From positions 62,001-126,000 of the forward strand of contig LATX02000197.1 in assembly GCA_001466705.2 (NCBI GenBank): 64,000 nt of DNA, written 5' to 3'. Position numbers and translations under genes: made by a program. The DNA comes from Moniliophthora roreri (taxonomy: Eukaryota; Basidiomycota; Agaricomycetes; Agaricales; Marasmiaceae). The notes beneath the pieces were generated by a model. The model was not told the origin of the DNA. It saw only the letters and a list, made by a program, of their open reading frames with translations, and made no database searches. Shown one piece after another: positions 10,843 through 22,652 of the stretch. Every line of letters begins with the position of its first letter. Position 1 is the stretch's first letter.

Positions 10843-12244
10843 TCAGTCGTTCAACTTCAGCAGTTCAATCGCAGCGCCCCTCTTCAGTCGGGATAGTTCC
10901 TCCGCAGACAACACAGAATCTAAACTATTTACCCATTCCGTCGCCTGCTCCATGGGGACAAAAGGATAATCAATTGAGTAGAGGATGCGATCCAACCCAA
11001 TGGTTTGATTGTGGAGTAGTAAGATCTCTGTCGCAAAATTGCCCGACGTTGTCTCGAACAGGTTGGTCCGCCAGTATGACGACATATTGCGAAGCATTGG
11101 CATGCCTTGCGGAACCTGCCGTGCCAGTTCTGTAAAATGAAGTGAGGGAGCTGCTGGTGCACGTAAACTGAAACGAGGAACGTACGATCGTCAATACGAA
11201 AGAGGTCTGAAGGGATGCGCTCTCCCAAGTGGCCGGATATAACTTTCAGAGACGGGAAGCGACTGGTAGATGCCCATCAGCTCCCACTTCAGGGTTAGAT
11301 GCTCGATGCTCTCACTCAAATACTCCGTTCGTACACAGCCCCAACAGATGCGTTGACAGGGTAGCTGCGAATTCTTGGCTTGGTCCAGAAAGCCAATGTG
11401 CGTGCCCGTAAAGTATGTCGTGAATTGTAGGTACATTTCCGCGAGGATGGAAATAGACGGGAACATCTAAATCCGTCACCATTTCCCAGAAGACGTCATA
11501 TTCAGGCTGGTCATAAAACAGGAGCATATCTGTGGAATACCAATTAGTCGTTGATGGGTCTCACATCCAGAATTGGGACTACCGTTGTTCACTCCAGATT
11601 GCTGATAGTCATTAACCAGTGCACCTAGGAAACCGAGCTCCTTCACGGTACGGTTCAGTTCTTGAGCAGCGACAGATGCGTTATGCATGGAGAGCGCAGC
11701 AAATGCGCCGAAACGAGCAGTGTTATTTGAGATTGCTGATCCCAGGACGTTGTTGACATGGACAGCCATGGTAGCCGCCTTGTCTGAGTCGGAAATGCCT
11801 TGGATGCAGGGATTGGCGCAAGAAAGTACCATCTGTAAAATTGATTGCCAACGGCTATCAAAGCAGACTCATGGGGGCTTACAAAGTCAATGCCATTCTC
11901 ATCCATCTGAGCGAGTCTTTGGTTATGAATGTCAAGTAGGTTCGCGCTCAGCTCGGCAGAGGTCTGTCCTACACGAGCAAGTGATATATATGAGTGCACA
12001 CTGCGGCAGGAGGAATCCTCATTTAACTAACCTACGGGAGGAGCGACACTGTAACATGAATCATAATCAGGGGGTGAAGGGGTTTGTTATGAGGAGTCAC
12101 AGCTCACCCTTGCGGCAGGAGTTCAAGGATAGACCATGCCTCCTCAAAGACGATCGTTCCAATCCCAGTATCGTTCCATTCTCTGGCAAAACATCCAAGT
12201 GCAACGCACAGGGCAGATAGCAGATGATTCGTGGCGAACTTCAT
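10843..12244 (-). CDS. secreted amidohydrolase, 2,3-dihydroxybenzoate decarboxylase-like
   Basis: Seven exons (12108-12244, 12032-12048, 11883-11968, 11583-11832, 11316-11529, 11186-11262, 10843-11129), all in phase, encode 355 aa; the second is only 17 nt. A signal peptide is evident (MKFATNHLLSALCVALGCFA). The amidohydrolase-2 family (o-pyrocatechuate, resorcylate and related decarboxylases; metal-dependent TIM barrel) is shown by TIVFEEAW at the N-terminus, VYFHPRGNVPT, KVISGHLGERIPSDLFRID, FETTSGNFATEILL and DRILYSIDYPFVPMEQ, which supply the usual Glu, His and Asp metal or catalytic positions. The likely role is non-oxidative decarboxylation of an aromatic acid outside the cell or in the secretory pathway; the exact substrate cannot be read from sequence. 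Its 3' end abuts the MACPF-like remnant. Confidence 0.88.
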
Positions 12245-13034
12245 CAGTTACAATGAATTTGAAACTAACGGGGAGAAACCACCGTTCTTAAAGTTTGAGA
12301 CCAGAGTCGCCTCCAGCTCATGGGACCTTAACAGCTTTACCTCGAAGAGAAGGCAGCAGGACAGCATAGTATCAGAAATAGCATCAGTTGTTCTGAAAAT
12401 GAATAATTGAAGGCGCGTGTTCTCACAGCGGGTGTCGAACTCGAATATAAACGCCGTTGATAACAAGACGGACACCCGGTGAGATTGGATAAGTTATCAG
12501 TCTGCCCAGAATTAGCCTAGTCATGTGTAAGAGACTCGACGCATACGTCTCCGGAGAGAGAAGACAAGGCTGATGTTGAAGATACTCAATGACCAGAAAG
12601 CTAGCTCCCGGATATCCTGGGGTTCAGGCAAGCGACCAGGCGCGCGGAAGGCTTTTGCTACTGGCTTTTGAAGTCAGTGATTCAATCTTAGGCATTTTGC
12701 TGTGTGAACTTGTTCAGACACCTCTTGTGACGAAGGATCGTGTTAAAGTGGAGAGTATGCGTGATGTATGCTGTCGAGAACATCTTCAATATGATGAGGG
12801 TGGTGAGGCGGGATCATCGTGGTTAAGAGCCATTAAGCGAGTCGCCACGTGAGATTCTGATTGCTCTTCTCAAACCACTGCAGAGGAAGCGCAGCGAGCC
12901 TACCAAACCTTCTTACTTCTGAGTTCGCGGTATGTTCTCTGGTAGTGGCAGTAGAAAAATGACAGGAGACTAATTAGTTGCATGAATACTCGGCCATTAT
13001 AGCTCGTGGTACAATCCATTTCCCTCATGACCCA
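12245..13034. other. intergenic, no gene seen
   Basis: Shared upstream region between the amidohydrolase and the pseudouridine synthase gene. Short frames only. Confidence 0.5.
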
Positions 13035-14211
13035 ATGTCCTCGTTTCGCGTCATATTTCGCCAATCATGCAAGGGAGACAATATTTCGTGCCACTTGACC
13101 TACTCTCGTGTGCTCTATGTTGACGGAAGAATGGTGGTTATCAACAAACAGGCGGGTGTGGTCGCACAATTCGGACATTCCAAGTCGCAGGGAGAGGGGC
13201 ATGTCAAACTGCTGGAGTTAGGCGAGATTTCAGTCGAAATCTCAAAGTCAACTGTTCCTGACATCATTTAGAACAAGAGACAAATAATCCTCCAGTTAAG
13301 AGTCAAGTCCTTTACCCTGTCCATCGCCTCGATAAGGCATGAGTACATTTTTCCTGCTGATATAGAATGTTTATGACTTGAAAGGAAGGGAACAACAGGC
13401 TGTCTAGCTCTTGCTCGTAGTCGCGACATGGCACGCGAATTGTCTCGGCAGTTCAAGCAACACACTGTGGAGAAGACGTATTACGCGTTGGTCCGCGGAG
13501 GGGAAAGCTCATTTTCGGCACAACAGGGGACAATTGACAACCCAGTAGAAGTATCAACGAATGGCCGAGCGAGCCTTGGTACTCTTTCAGGAGACAAAAA
13601 GTCGCGGACAAGATGGGAGCTTCTCGGTTCTTCGGTGAGTCGTCACCCACATCTCCAGAATGCGGCTAAGATCCTTTCTATTAGCCAAGTTTACCTGTGT
13701 CACTTCTTCGACTACGTTTATTCACCGGTCATAAACATCAACTCCGTGTGCATATGTCCAAGGTTCTAAAAAGTATGTCGATCGACCAGCTTCCTAGTGC
13801 GGCCGTATTATCCTAAGAGATGGAAATAGCTCCAATACTAGGTGATAGTATCCACTCAGAAACTAGGCCAAAGAAAGAAATCCGAGCTCTACTTCAATCA
13901 CTTTCCATTCCCGAGGACCGCCTTTTTTTACATTCATCTCACCTTGGAGTAATTGTGAGAAGACTTTCCAAGTTTGAATGTTGGTTTTTGGACCTAATTT
14001 TGCTCTTGTACAGCGTTACGCTAAAAATGGAAGGCAATTTCGTCTTGGAATACAAGCACCGTTACCCCATGATTTCGTTCAGTTTTGCAATCACTCAGGG
14101 CTTGAACTCGACTCTGACATTGCAAAGCCTATCGCGTTCATCGACGGAGAACCCAGTCCAGGCGGCGAGATACACGAACTCAATGGACATCTTCTTTCAG
14201 AGTTGCACTAG
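13035..14211 (+). CDS. RluA-type rRNA/tRNA pseudouridine synthase, probably mitochondrial
   Basis: Six exons (13035-13221, 13272-13336, 13389-13634, 13685-13772, 13830-13954, 14014-14211) give 302 aa. Family motifs: VLYVDGRMVVINKQAGVV, the catalytic-Asp motif YPVHRLDK joined to GTTGCLALARSRDMARELS, then VEKTYYALVRGG and RLRLFTGHKHQLRVHMSKVL followed by TPILGDSIHS. These enzymes isomerise uridine in structured RNA; yeast Pus5 modifies mitochondrial 21S rRNA. The frame can only be kept open if introns 1 (13222-13271) and 2 (13337-13388) use GC donors (TAG/GCGAGA and AAG/GCATGAG); both have normal lengths (50 and 52 nt) and both splices restore family sequence. The remaining introns are GT-AG. 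The start is uncertain; an earlier in-frame ATG lies at 12978. Confidence 0.82.
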
Positions 14212-14315
14212 CCGACATCCAAGTACTACATATACAGGATTAAATATCGTCCATTAATACCCATATTACTTCCGAAACACCGAAGAAAGATCTACATATA
14301 CAAGGTCCTTCCGTC

Positions 14316-15660
14316 CTACTTCTCTGGTGGTGTTGTACTCCCTGATCCCGTGCGTGCCTCTTGCTGCGCCTTCAACCAACTCCCAACTCCTACAGCAATA
14401 GCGCCCGCTGCTTGTGCCGCTCCGGAAGCTAGCAATGCACCTCCTGCTCCCGCACTGATCGCTGGGATAGTCGGTAACGTGCCCGCGGTGATTAGGATAG
14501 CACTTATGGTGCTCATGACCTTGGGGTGCTCGGTCTGCAAGAAATCGAGTGCATTGCAGGCGTTGATCAACCAAATTGGAGCATGGGTGACCGTGGTGAC
14601 AGCTTAAAAATTCTTCATCAGCCGTTGAGGAAAGAACAATATAGGATACTTACCCTCGTCGGTGCTGTCCTTCCTAACTGGCATTGATGGCTTGGGTGGC
14701 TCGCGGACAGTCACGATTCTTGTGTCGGACTTGGATTTGGATGTGTTTGGACGATGGTGCTGAATTGGTAGAGGCTCCTCCGTGAAGGTTTCTTCTCGTG
14801 AGGCTCTCCTCGCGAGCCAGAATCCCGACCCTGAGCGCGTTGGTGGAGGCCGCGATGGTGTGATGTTTGAAGACGAGTCTGTAGTAGCTTGTTTTTCCTT
14901 TCCATTAGCCGCATTTTCATTCCCTTTCTCCATCGTCGGCTTTCTCGATAGCCAGAAGGACGAATTAGATCGCTTCGGTGTCGGTTTGGGTGGCGTTGAA
15001 GCCGAAGCAGCAGGTGCATGAATCCCCTGGACAGGAGAAGGTGGTTGTTCCACCTTCTCGTTCTTGTCCCTATGAATCCACCACAACCCGGACGGTTTCG
15101 ACTTGACCTTAATTGATTCGGTTTCGGAGTCTTCAATGTTCCCTACGGTTTGGATGATCAGCATACAAAGTTCGCATTAGGAGAAGCATGCACATACATC
15201 CTAGGTTTCGCATCGCAATCTTGAACTTCTCCCAGCTCCAGCGATAGGTTCCACCATGTACCTTAGCCATGACGGCTCTCAGTTCGTCCAATCTACCACG
15301 CTCAACAATTAGCAAGGTTTATAGTCGAGTGAAAGCGACCATTACTCACCTCGCTTTCGCTTTCTCCCTCATAAAGTGTTGTCCGACTTTGTGCCAATAC
15401 TCTCTGGGCACGTTTCTTTCAATGCAACCTGCTTTGATTTGTGCAAGCCATTCGTCGACCGGAGGATCTTTCTTGGGATTTCCGGTGAATTTGGGTCCGT
15501 CTTGCCACGATTTGTAGATGGGCTCGAGGTCGAAAGGTTTCAGCTTGAAAGCTGATAGCATAGTTTCCATGGTCTGAGTGTAGAAGGGGTGTGGAGAAAG
15601 CAACTTAGGTCCTGGATAACACGTTATAAATACTTTCATGTGAGTACCGTCCAGTGTCAT
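14316..15660 (-). CDS. basidiomycete orphan with Gag-like N-terminus and hydrophobic C-terminus
   Basis: Four exons (15350-15660, 15198-15292, 14654-15142, 14316-14602) give 393 aa. The N-terminal third (LLSPHPFYTQTMETMLSAFK, SWQDGPKFTGNPKKDPPVDE, REYWHKVGQHFMREKAK, YRWSWEKFKIAMRNLGWNI) looks like a family I associate with mushroom genomes, and its helix/Trp pattern is reminiscent of retrotransposon Gag capsid domains. A Ser/Pro/Lys-rich middle holds repeated SSFWLSRK / SGFWLARR boxes. The C-terminal part (WLINACNALDFLQTEHPKVM, then a Gly/Ala-rich apolar stretch GGALLASGAAQAAGAIAVGV) could insert in or associate with a membrane. Function unknown. Start uncertain: Met at 15660 or 15639. Confidence 0.75.
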
Positions 15661-16532
15661 TGTCCATTACCGATCAATATGACTACGCGCCTCGTGTCCA
15701 ACATGCTTTCATGCTGCCACGGCAGATTGTGCTCGAGTTATTCCCTGTCGTCATCAGTGGATTCTCTTCAAGTCTCCACCTCGACCATCGTCGCGGGTTC
15801 CAGTGTACAGACAGGCTGCGGTATATGTCATACTCATTCCTTACATATTCGAGTGACATAGGCGGGGTCTAGTGGCCACTCGTGCGCTGGCCTGCCGAGT
15901 GCTACATCCTACTTGCTGGAACACACCTGGAATCCATGCTTTACCCGGTCATCTTCTAGAAAGAAAATTGGTCAAGGACAATGGGATCACGCAGCCAACA
16001 CGCCTTGAATTGTCACTTTTCACAAGGACCCGGTTGATCTTCACCTTGGGTGAATGCTCAGTGTCATGAGTGCGATTTTCGGCCCTTCCACTAACTTGGA
16101 CTTTGGGGCGCTGCCAAAAGTTGTGAACGCATGTACATATATCTCATCGTGGTCCAGGCTCGATGGGCAACTGCGACACTTACGTTTGGTTATCCTCAGC
16201 GTTTTCCTCATGGCTTGTACAGCCTTCCGTGTGAGCCTCCAATCGTTTTACTTACAGCGAGTACTTCGTGGGTGTACTTATTTGTACTTATTCATGACGC
16301 AAGGCAGTATACCGTCAGGGCAGGGACAATTTCGAAACTGGATACTTCGAGAAACACCTAGAAAACTGTCATTGGAAGTACTCATCTGTTTATTCCGGAC
16401 CGGTCTGTGGCTACATGGTCGCTATAGCGATGAAGAAAAGGGGCAAAAGGGTAAGATAACTTTAAGTAAATAAAAAGATACAGCAGTAGTGGACCCTTGT
16501 TGCATGAACACATTTGTCCAATAATGAATTCA
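15661..16532. other. intergenic, no gene seen
   Basis: Lies between the orphan gene's 5' end and the 3' end of Rheb. A plus-strand frame at 16054-16473 is open but has no splice partners or motif, and its composition does not look coding. Confidence 0.45.
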
Positions 16533-17337
16533 TTACATCGTCACGCATCGGCTGGTCTTGGCTTCATGTTGATTGGGGGCGTTGCGCCTTTCAATTTCGT
16601 GTACGCAGAGTTCAAAAGCTCGACCTAAGATATGAAAGGGGATCCTTTGGGAACCAGCAACAACAAACCGTACAGTAAAGGGTGCTCACCGACGTTGATG
16701 TCATTCTTTGCGCTAGCTTCCACCCAGGCAGCCTTAATGGACTGCGCTAGTCTCTGCGCCTCAGGGATGTCTACTTGGCGACTGATGTATGAAAGCTTGA
16801 GCGTAGGCGACAAAAAGGGCATTCAGGACCAGTACCTTGACTCCAAGTCTGATTTTGCACCGACCACGACACAGGGCACCTCAGTCAACCCGGTAAAGTC
16901 GATGATTTTGTCGTAGATGATCTGGATCATTTCGAAACTGATTCGAGATGCGATTGAGTACACAAGCACATATCCGTGTATGCCAATGGCATGCTGACTA
17001 TTAATTGGAGTGTATTCGTCCTTGGGTCAGGAGGCAGACCACTGTCAGCCCTCAGAAACGAGACGAATCGACAGGCATACACACCTGTCCAGCAGTGTCA
17101 AATATCTCCAGAACAAATTCATTTCCCTTGTAGACAATATTTTTGACATATGCCACCTCGATCGTAGGGTAGTAGGAATCGATAAACTGATTCTCGACGA
17201 ATTGTTTGACCAGGGAGGATTTTCCTGCTCAGCTCAGCAGATCAATGAACGACAGTTAGTGGACTTTATGAGCTCGACGCACCCACAGAACGAGATCCAA
17301 GCACCGCTATTTTCCGCCTTCGAGGACCGCTGGACAT
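16533..17337 (-). CDS. RHB1: Rheb small GTPase
   Basis: Five exons (17283-17337, 17085-17224, 16836-17020, 16690-16781, 16533-16624) give 187 aa. It activates TORC1 and is controlled by the Tsc1/Tsc2 GAP in other fungi and animals. G-box motifs: LGSRSVGKSSL (G1, with the Rheb-type Arg in place of the Ras Gly), YYPTIE (G2), FDTAGQDEY (G3), VVVGAKSDL (G4) and WVEASAK (G5). The protein ends in CVTM, a CaaX box for farnesylation, so it should sit on endomembranes. The P-loop is split by the first intron and the DTAGQ motif ends exactly at an exon border, which is why no single long frame reveals this gene. Confidence 0.95.
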
Positions 17338-17574
17338 CAAGGATAGATCTGACTTGTAACGACGTCAAAAGAAGTGAAGTCTCGGAGTATCGGGGGTTGC
17401 GTGTTCTGTTGGGCGCTTATCAATGACGTGTATGATATCACACCGATAAGATAAAGCTTGCCGGATGAACTCAACCACACCCTCAAAGTCAAGAGACATA
17501 CGCATTTAAATACATACAGCATAGAGGGAAATCTAACAAGCATGAAGAATCTATGACATTATTGATTAGAGGTT

Positions 17575-20193
17575 TTAGAGGACCTCCCCACGCAGGCGCG
17601 CTTCCTCAAGACTAAGCTGAATTCCAAGCTTCAAGTCCTCATCTTCATCGTCTCCCACACTCCAACCAATTTTGTTGCTGTCCAGCCGTCCATGACCCGA
17701 AGTTCCGGTGGCCAAGGGACTGCCCCGAACACCCTTTGTCCTTGAAGGAGAAGGGGAGCCACCCCACGCACCCGTCGAATACCGACTTGAGCTAGGAACA
17801 TTTGGTGAAACACTACCCGGAGGCGTAATCGGAGGAAAATGGGCGCCCGTATCTCCATCCGCGCCGGACCTTGCCATGGAAGAACTAACGGATGACAGTG
17901 GGGCTGAGATGGAACCGGTGTCGGAAGACTCGCCCCATCCGGCTTCACGTGGTTCCTCTCTGGACGGAGGAGATACTTGCACCTTCTCGTTGGAAGACGA
18001 AGGCGAGCAACGGGGAGGGGAATGAATGGGTCGGCTCGGCGTTGCACTGGAGGAGAAGGATGAGGTTTTTAGTGGTGATGCAGACAGGGAATCGGAACTT
18101 GGTGTCCTGGAAGGCAGGGAAATTCCAGAAGGGTCTGACCGTGACTGAAGAACGTCATCGAAGTCTCCTTCAAAAACACCCTCTTCGATCATAGCATTCC
18201 TGGTCTGCTCTCGCTCTCTTTCCAACGCCTCGTCCCTGCTAAGCATAAGGATATACTCCACGGCCTCAACTTCGTTCAACCCTAGCCTATCCAAATTTTC
18301 TCGTTGTTGTCGCTCTGTCCCGTACATCCTCCGACGGTACTCAGACTCCTGATCGTGCTCATAGAGCGAATCTGAAATAAGCTGTTCTAATGCATGTTGC
18401 TCTGTGCATGTGATCGATGAACTTGTCACTTGAGCGCTGATAAGGGGATGTAAGACTTACCATAACCTTTCGTGGTGATTGTGCCTCGAGCTTTCTTCCT
18501 GCTAACCTTCTGATTCACCCTACTCTTCGGCACGAGATCTGCCTTGAACCCTATGACCATATGGCCAACAGAAGCAGCCAGGACATCCTTTTCAGGACTC
18601 AACAGGATTTGCTTGACACCTTCGGCTAGATCTAATGCATGACCTCCACGAGGTCTCGGGATGGGTTTTTCGAACACCCTAAGCCTCTCAAACGTGTAGG
18701 CGTCGAACACATTAGCTGACCCATTGGCTGATCCAGTAACGAGAGTAACGCCATTCCAAGCCAGTGCAGTGACGCCAGAAGCATCTGGGTGAGCTTCGAA
18801 GTTTCGGAGGGGAGTAGCTGTGGCTGGTCTGCCCGAGCCCAGGTATGAGTAGATGCTGACCCAACCTAATTGACTGCCGGAAATGATAAAGCTATGTTCG
18901 TCAGCCTTACTGGAAAGGCATGGAAGAATAGATGTGATTGCACCGACAAACGCCGAGTCACTATACTTGCATATCTTGAATTGAGAGGTTTGCGCATCTA
19001 GGCCAACACAATAGAATACTGGTTGGCCTTCGTATGCCACAATGATAGTGATGTCTCGATCATTTTGGGCATCCAGGTGTAGCGAGGATATCGTGAAGGC
19101 AAGCGATGGTTGTGCACCCTCCACCGGGCATGATACCCTAACCTTCCTGCCACGACCGGACTGGTTGCCATCACGCGAAAGGTTGAGCCCGGTCCAAGTA
19201 TAGATGTCACCGCTTCGCATGGCAACAACGACACACCCATTACTCGCATCAATACAAGTCTTGACTGGGATATCTGGTACTAGATAGTCTGAAGCCCACA
19301 GACATCGCGCTGTCTTCGCGTCCCAAACCTTTGCTCTACCATCCTTCGCCGCAGAACAGATAACAGTTCCGCTGGCGTCCCAAGCTACCTGGAGTACCTC
19401 TTCGTCATGCTGGTCTTCTACCTTGCATCGAACTAATTTTGCCGCTGACCTGGTTTTGGTGTCCATGGTCCTTGGGGCAGTCATAATCGCGATCTCTCCA
19501 TTCCTGAAGCCCCAAGCAATTTTTGCTGTACCGCCATCGGACGTCATTGAACAAGCAGACACATCCGGCGCAAATTCGGTGTTGGGGTTACCAATACCCA
19601 ACCCGGTTCCGGAGGGTGACGGAGAGAGGAACCCGCGGAGTACTTTCCCTTGGAGTAAGAAGGCTCGAGACACAATTCCATATTGCAGTGACGAGCAAAG
19701 CAGCGAATTGGGTGGAGATGCTAGAAGATGGATGTCCGAGATGGGATGATGCACTGGGTAGCTAATCGTGGAGTTGCGTGGGGATTCCCAGCGTCTGGAT
19801 ACAGCAAATTAGATCTCATACCGGACGAGCGCCGAGGTACTCTTACCTGCGAATATTGTACCGAACGACATATTCCTTCATCCAAGACGACTCAAATCTC
19901 CTAAGTAAGAGACCTGAAGATGCATCGAGGTCACTTTCAGGTTTAAGACCCAGGAAGTTGAGCAAAAATGCTCTTCGCCAGGTATGATCATCTTTCACGT
20001 GCTCGTGAAGGAACTTGTTCACCCCAGAGAGTGCAAAGAGGCTCCTCGGGTCGAGGTAAGCGGTGATATGGGTGAGGTTCTCTGCTGGAATGCGATTGAG
20101 TCCATATTGGTCAGATTTGCGTTGATCTCGGTTAAAAGCTGGTTTCTGGGCAATTGGTTCTTTGAAAAAAGCTTTTGAGGGCCTACTGGGCAT
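17575..20193 (-). CDS. F-box / WD40 / ubiquitin-interacting-motif protein
   Basis: Three exons (19847-20193, 18461-19794, 17575-18401) encode 835 aa. The F-box lies at about 30-80 (LNRIPAENLTHITAYLDPRS, LFALSGVNKFLHEHV). WD-type repeats occupy about 130-560 (VICSAAKDGRAKVWDAKTAR, GVTLVTGSANGSANVFDAYT). A charged helical segment follows (MYGTERQQRENLDRLG, EREREQTRNAM), then a Ser/Pro-rich linker, and the last 20 residues (DEDLKLGIQLSLEEARLRGE) match the ubiquitin-interacting motif. It is probably an SCF ubiquitin-ligase substrate receptor that also binds ubiquitin. For intron 2, the 59-nt choice ending GCACAG was preferred over a 32-nt alternative that would add nine residues. Confidence 0.88.
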
Positions 20194-20719
20194 AAAACGA
20201 GCAAAGGTTTGAGTCTAGGAGGGTCGAGCGCACACAGGGGCGCTGCTGGTGATGGTTCTGTTCTGTGTTCAAAGTGAATCATCGGTGAGATAAGGGGGCT
20301 GATATAAGCACGGAGGTATCCAATTTTGACTAGTACTACTGTGGCCTATGTAATTCGCGTCTGCTCCCGGCTCCCGTGTGGATTATGGAGGTATAACGCA
20401 GGGTGTGTGCTCTAAGCGAAACGCTAAGGGATCGAAAGTCCTGTAAGTGTACATGTGCAATCCAAGTACGGTGTAGATACTTACTACTAACTGTCTCTCT
20501 GCCAGTAGACTTTCACCCTATCCATCGGCAACAGCTTTCTCTGGAAATCGACGTAGTCAGTGAGTCAGGTTAAGCTCAAGGGACTACCGGACAATGAACA
20601 GGCCCGCTTCGTTCCTAGAATAATATATGACTCGCGAAATGTTCAGGGAAATAAATCAATAGGCTTTCCTGCTTACTGACTCGACATGTCCGACTCAAAT
20701 CACCACGCAGCCGGCCTCG
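20194..20719. other. intergenic, no gene seen
   Basis: Upstream region of the F-box/WD40 gene and possibly of the fragments that follow; nothing distinctive. Confidence 0.5.
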
Positions 20720-21480
20720 ATGGTTAAAGCCGCGGGAGTAGGTCTGGACGATATCATCGAAGGGATCGTGGACAAAATGCTGGGAGCTGCTGGCAGGCCC
20801 GCAGTGTCAGAATATCTTGGTAGTTTGCTGTGAGAGGGGAGAACTAAGATATACTTGCTAAGTTGGATATCGTTCCGGATTGCTCGCGGACAAATCAGCG
20901 AATCTTACAAGTTTGGATCAGAGGAAATCAATGCCCACGTAAGAGCTCTCTTACTACTTAGCTTCTACCGCCTCTATACTCATCCAATCAACTATTATAC
21001 AGCTCAACATTCAAAAGAAGGCAATGACAGTGGCGGAGCCCCGAACGCCAAAATTATGGCTCTCGTTGCTCGATATGCTGGGGTGCCATGAAACCCCTTA
21101 CTTTATACAGTGTATCAGGCCCCTTTCGTCCTTCAGTTCGATATCATCATAGAAGGCCGCCAGATTCCTGAACGAGTCTACCAGCTGGTGCGTCCGCATC
21201 AATATGAGAACGAGATTCCATACGCCTTGATCCTCTCCCCACGCGCGTATCCTACGCCTATTCAGACTTCGATCAGGCTGGCAATCGCGGCACATGAAAA
21301 AAGTATCACGTCATGGCTGGGACTGAGGTCGTGTTCGGCGTCGAAACTTGGATTTTACCTCTAAAGAGCAGCAGAAAACCTTCATCTCCGCGAATGCGTA
21401 CATCACCGATGAATTATTCATTATTCATCGAGACGGGAGACAACCACCCGTGCAAAGGTAGACGTTCCTTCTGGTAACGC
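20720..21480 (+). other. coding-like plus-strand fragments, unrecognised gene or relic
   Basis: An ATG at 20720 opens VKAAGVGLDDIIEGIVDKML and then GAAGRPAVSEYLGSLL. A block around 20900-21060 reads YKFGSEEINAH, has a GTAAGA donor and an acceptor before LNIQKKAMTVAEP. About 21130-21340 reads EGRQIPERVYQLVRPHQYEN and ALILSPRAYPTPIQTSI; about 21385-21460 reads KTFISANAYITDELFIIHRD. The blocks look genuine, but stops and phase breaks prevent a full model. No family recognised; it could be a decayed gene. Confidence 0.3.
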
Positions 21481-22652
21481 CGCCAACTTCATATATGCAT
21501 CGGAACAGGATTCCTGGCCGAGTTTGATGAAACAACACGCGCGGCAGGAGAAGACGCGTCGTCGTCTTTTTATTGGAGGCCAAAAGAGTTATACAGTAAC
21601 GTTGTACTAGTCATTCACCCGAAACACAGTTTCACTTGGGGACGGCGAGCGCGGTGTTGATTGGGACCATTCAGTGAGTATCGCCGCCGTTATTTTGTCG
21701 AAAGCTTTTTGACCATTCTGTAGCACTAGGAACTCGATATTCAGGTGTGTAGAATCGATCCTCAAACAGCTCAATGCTTATAGTGTTCGACGTGCAGCTT
21801 GGTGGTACCATTGAATGAGCTGATATAGGTTGCTTTGAGGTTAAGATGAACAAATCCAGTGGTGTTGGACCATACAGCTACGAATTTATATGGCGAAAGG
21901 TGAGGACTTCACCCTTTGGGACTTCATCAATGTGAGTATTGACTTTGACGCTTTTGATGGTGACGACACTTACCTTGCCGTGTAGGCTGGGATGACGAGC
22001 ACCTCAAATTTTCAGCACCGTAATCGTAGTCGTAACGAGCTGCTCTGTATACTATCTACTATCATAAATAATATGTTTGTACGGTACCCCAAATACCCCA
22101 GCGCCCAGGTGCCAGCGGATTTTTATGATTCTGTGTCTTCGGTCTTCGGCTGTCGAAAATTTGACATTTTCTCATCGGCTCTCGCCAAACGTCAGGGACC
22201 CGAGTCGCCAAATCGCACGGCACCTAATTCTGGTCCATTGTCCGTTGCTCAGCGCTCACCTTCTAGTGGGGCTGGCTTAACCTTTGGGCAAGGCAGAAGG
22301 TCGTATACAAGAGCAATCCTGCTATCAAAGTGACAAAGGTCAGTTTATATTGAACTGTAAATCCGGGAACGTTGATGCTGATAGGAGTGATGTCTAATTC
22401 TCGATTGTGCAGTGCACTCAGGCCAGGCCTGGAAATCGAACTGTCAAGCACAACTTCAAGATCATAAGCGGCCCAGTTTCTTGTTTATATATCAAACGCC
22501 TGAGTAGCAGCAGCTCTACGGGGAAGACGGGGTTGACGAGAAAAGCCTTGTACACCAGTCTTTTTTTTCTTTTGGTTGACGTGCGTCCTCTTTCTACTCG
22601 ACTGCGATGACAAAACCAACGGAGAAATCTTAGAGTCTAGAGAGCCTGCACA
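21481..22652. other. intergenic / degenerate, no gene supported
   Basis: Frames at 21992-22333 (plus) and 22263-22451 (minus, with one apolar stretch VTLIAGLLLYTTFCLAQ) have no splice support. The right end is the promoter of the coiled-coil gene. Confidence 0.4.

Noticed and set aside
13388..13634. Treating the pseudouridine synthase as a frameshifted pseudogene
   Set aside because: Two GC-AG introns of ordinary length restore all motifs and phase to the stop, which is simpler than two independent frameshifts.
16054..16473. 139-residue plus-strand frame upstream of Rheb
   Set aside because: Composition is not protein-like, no splice partners, no motif.
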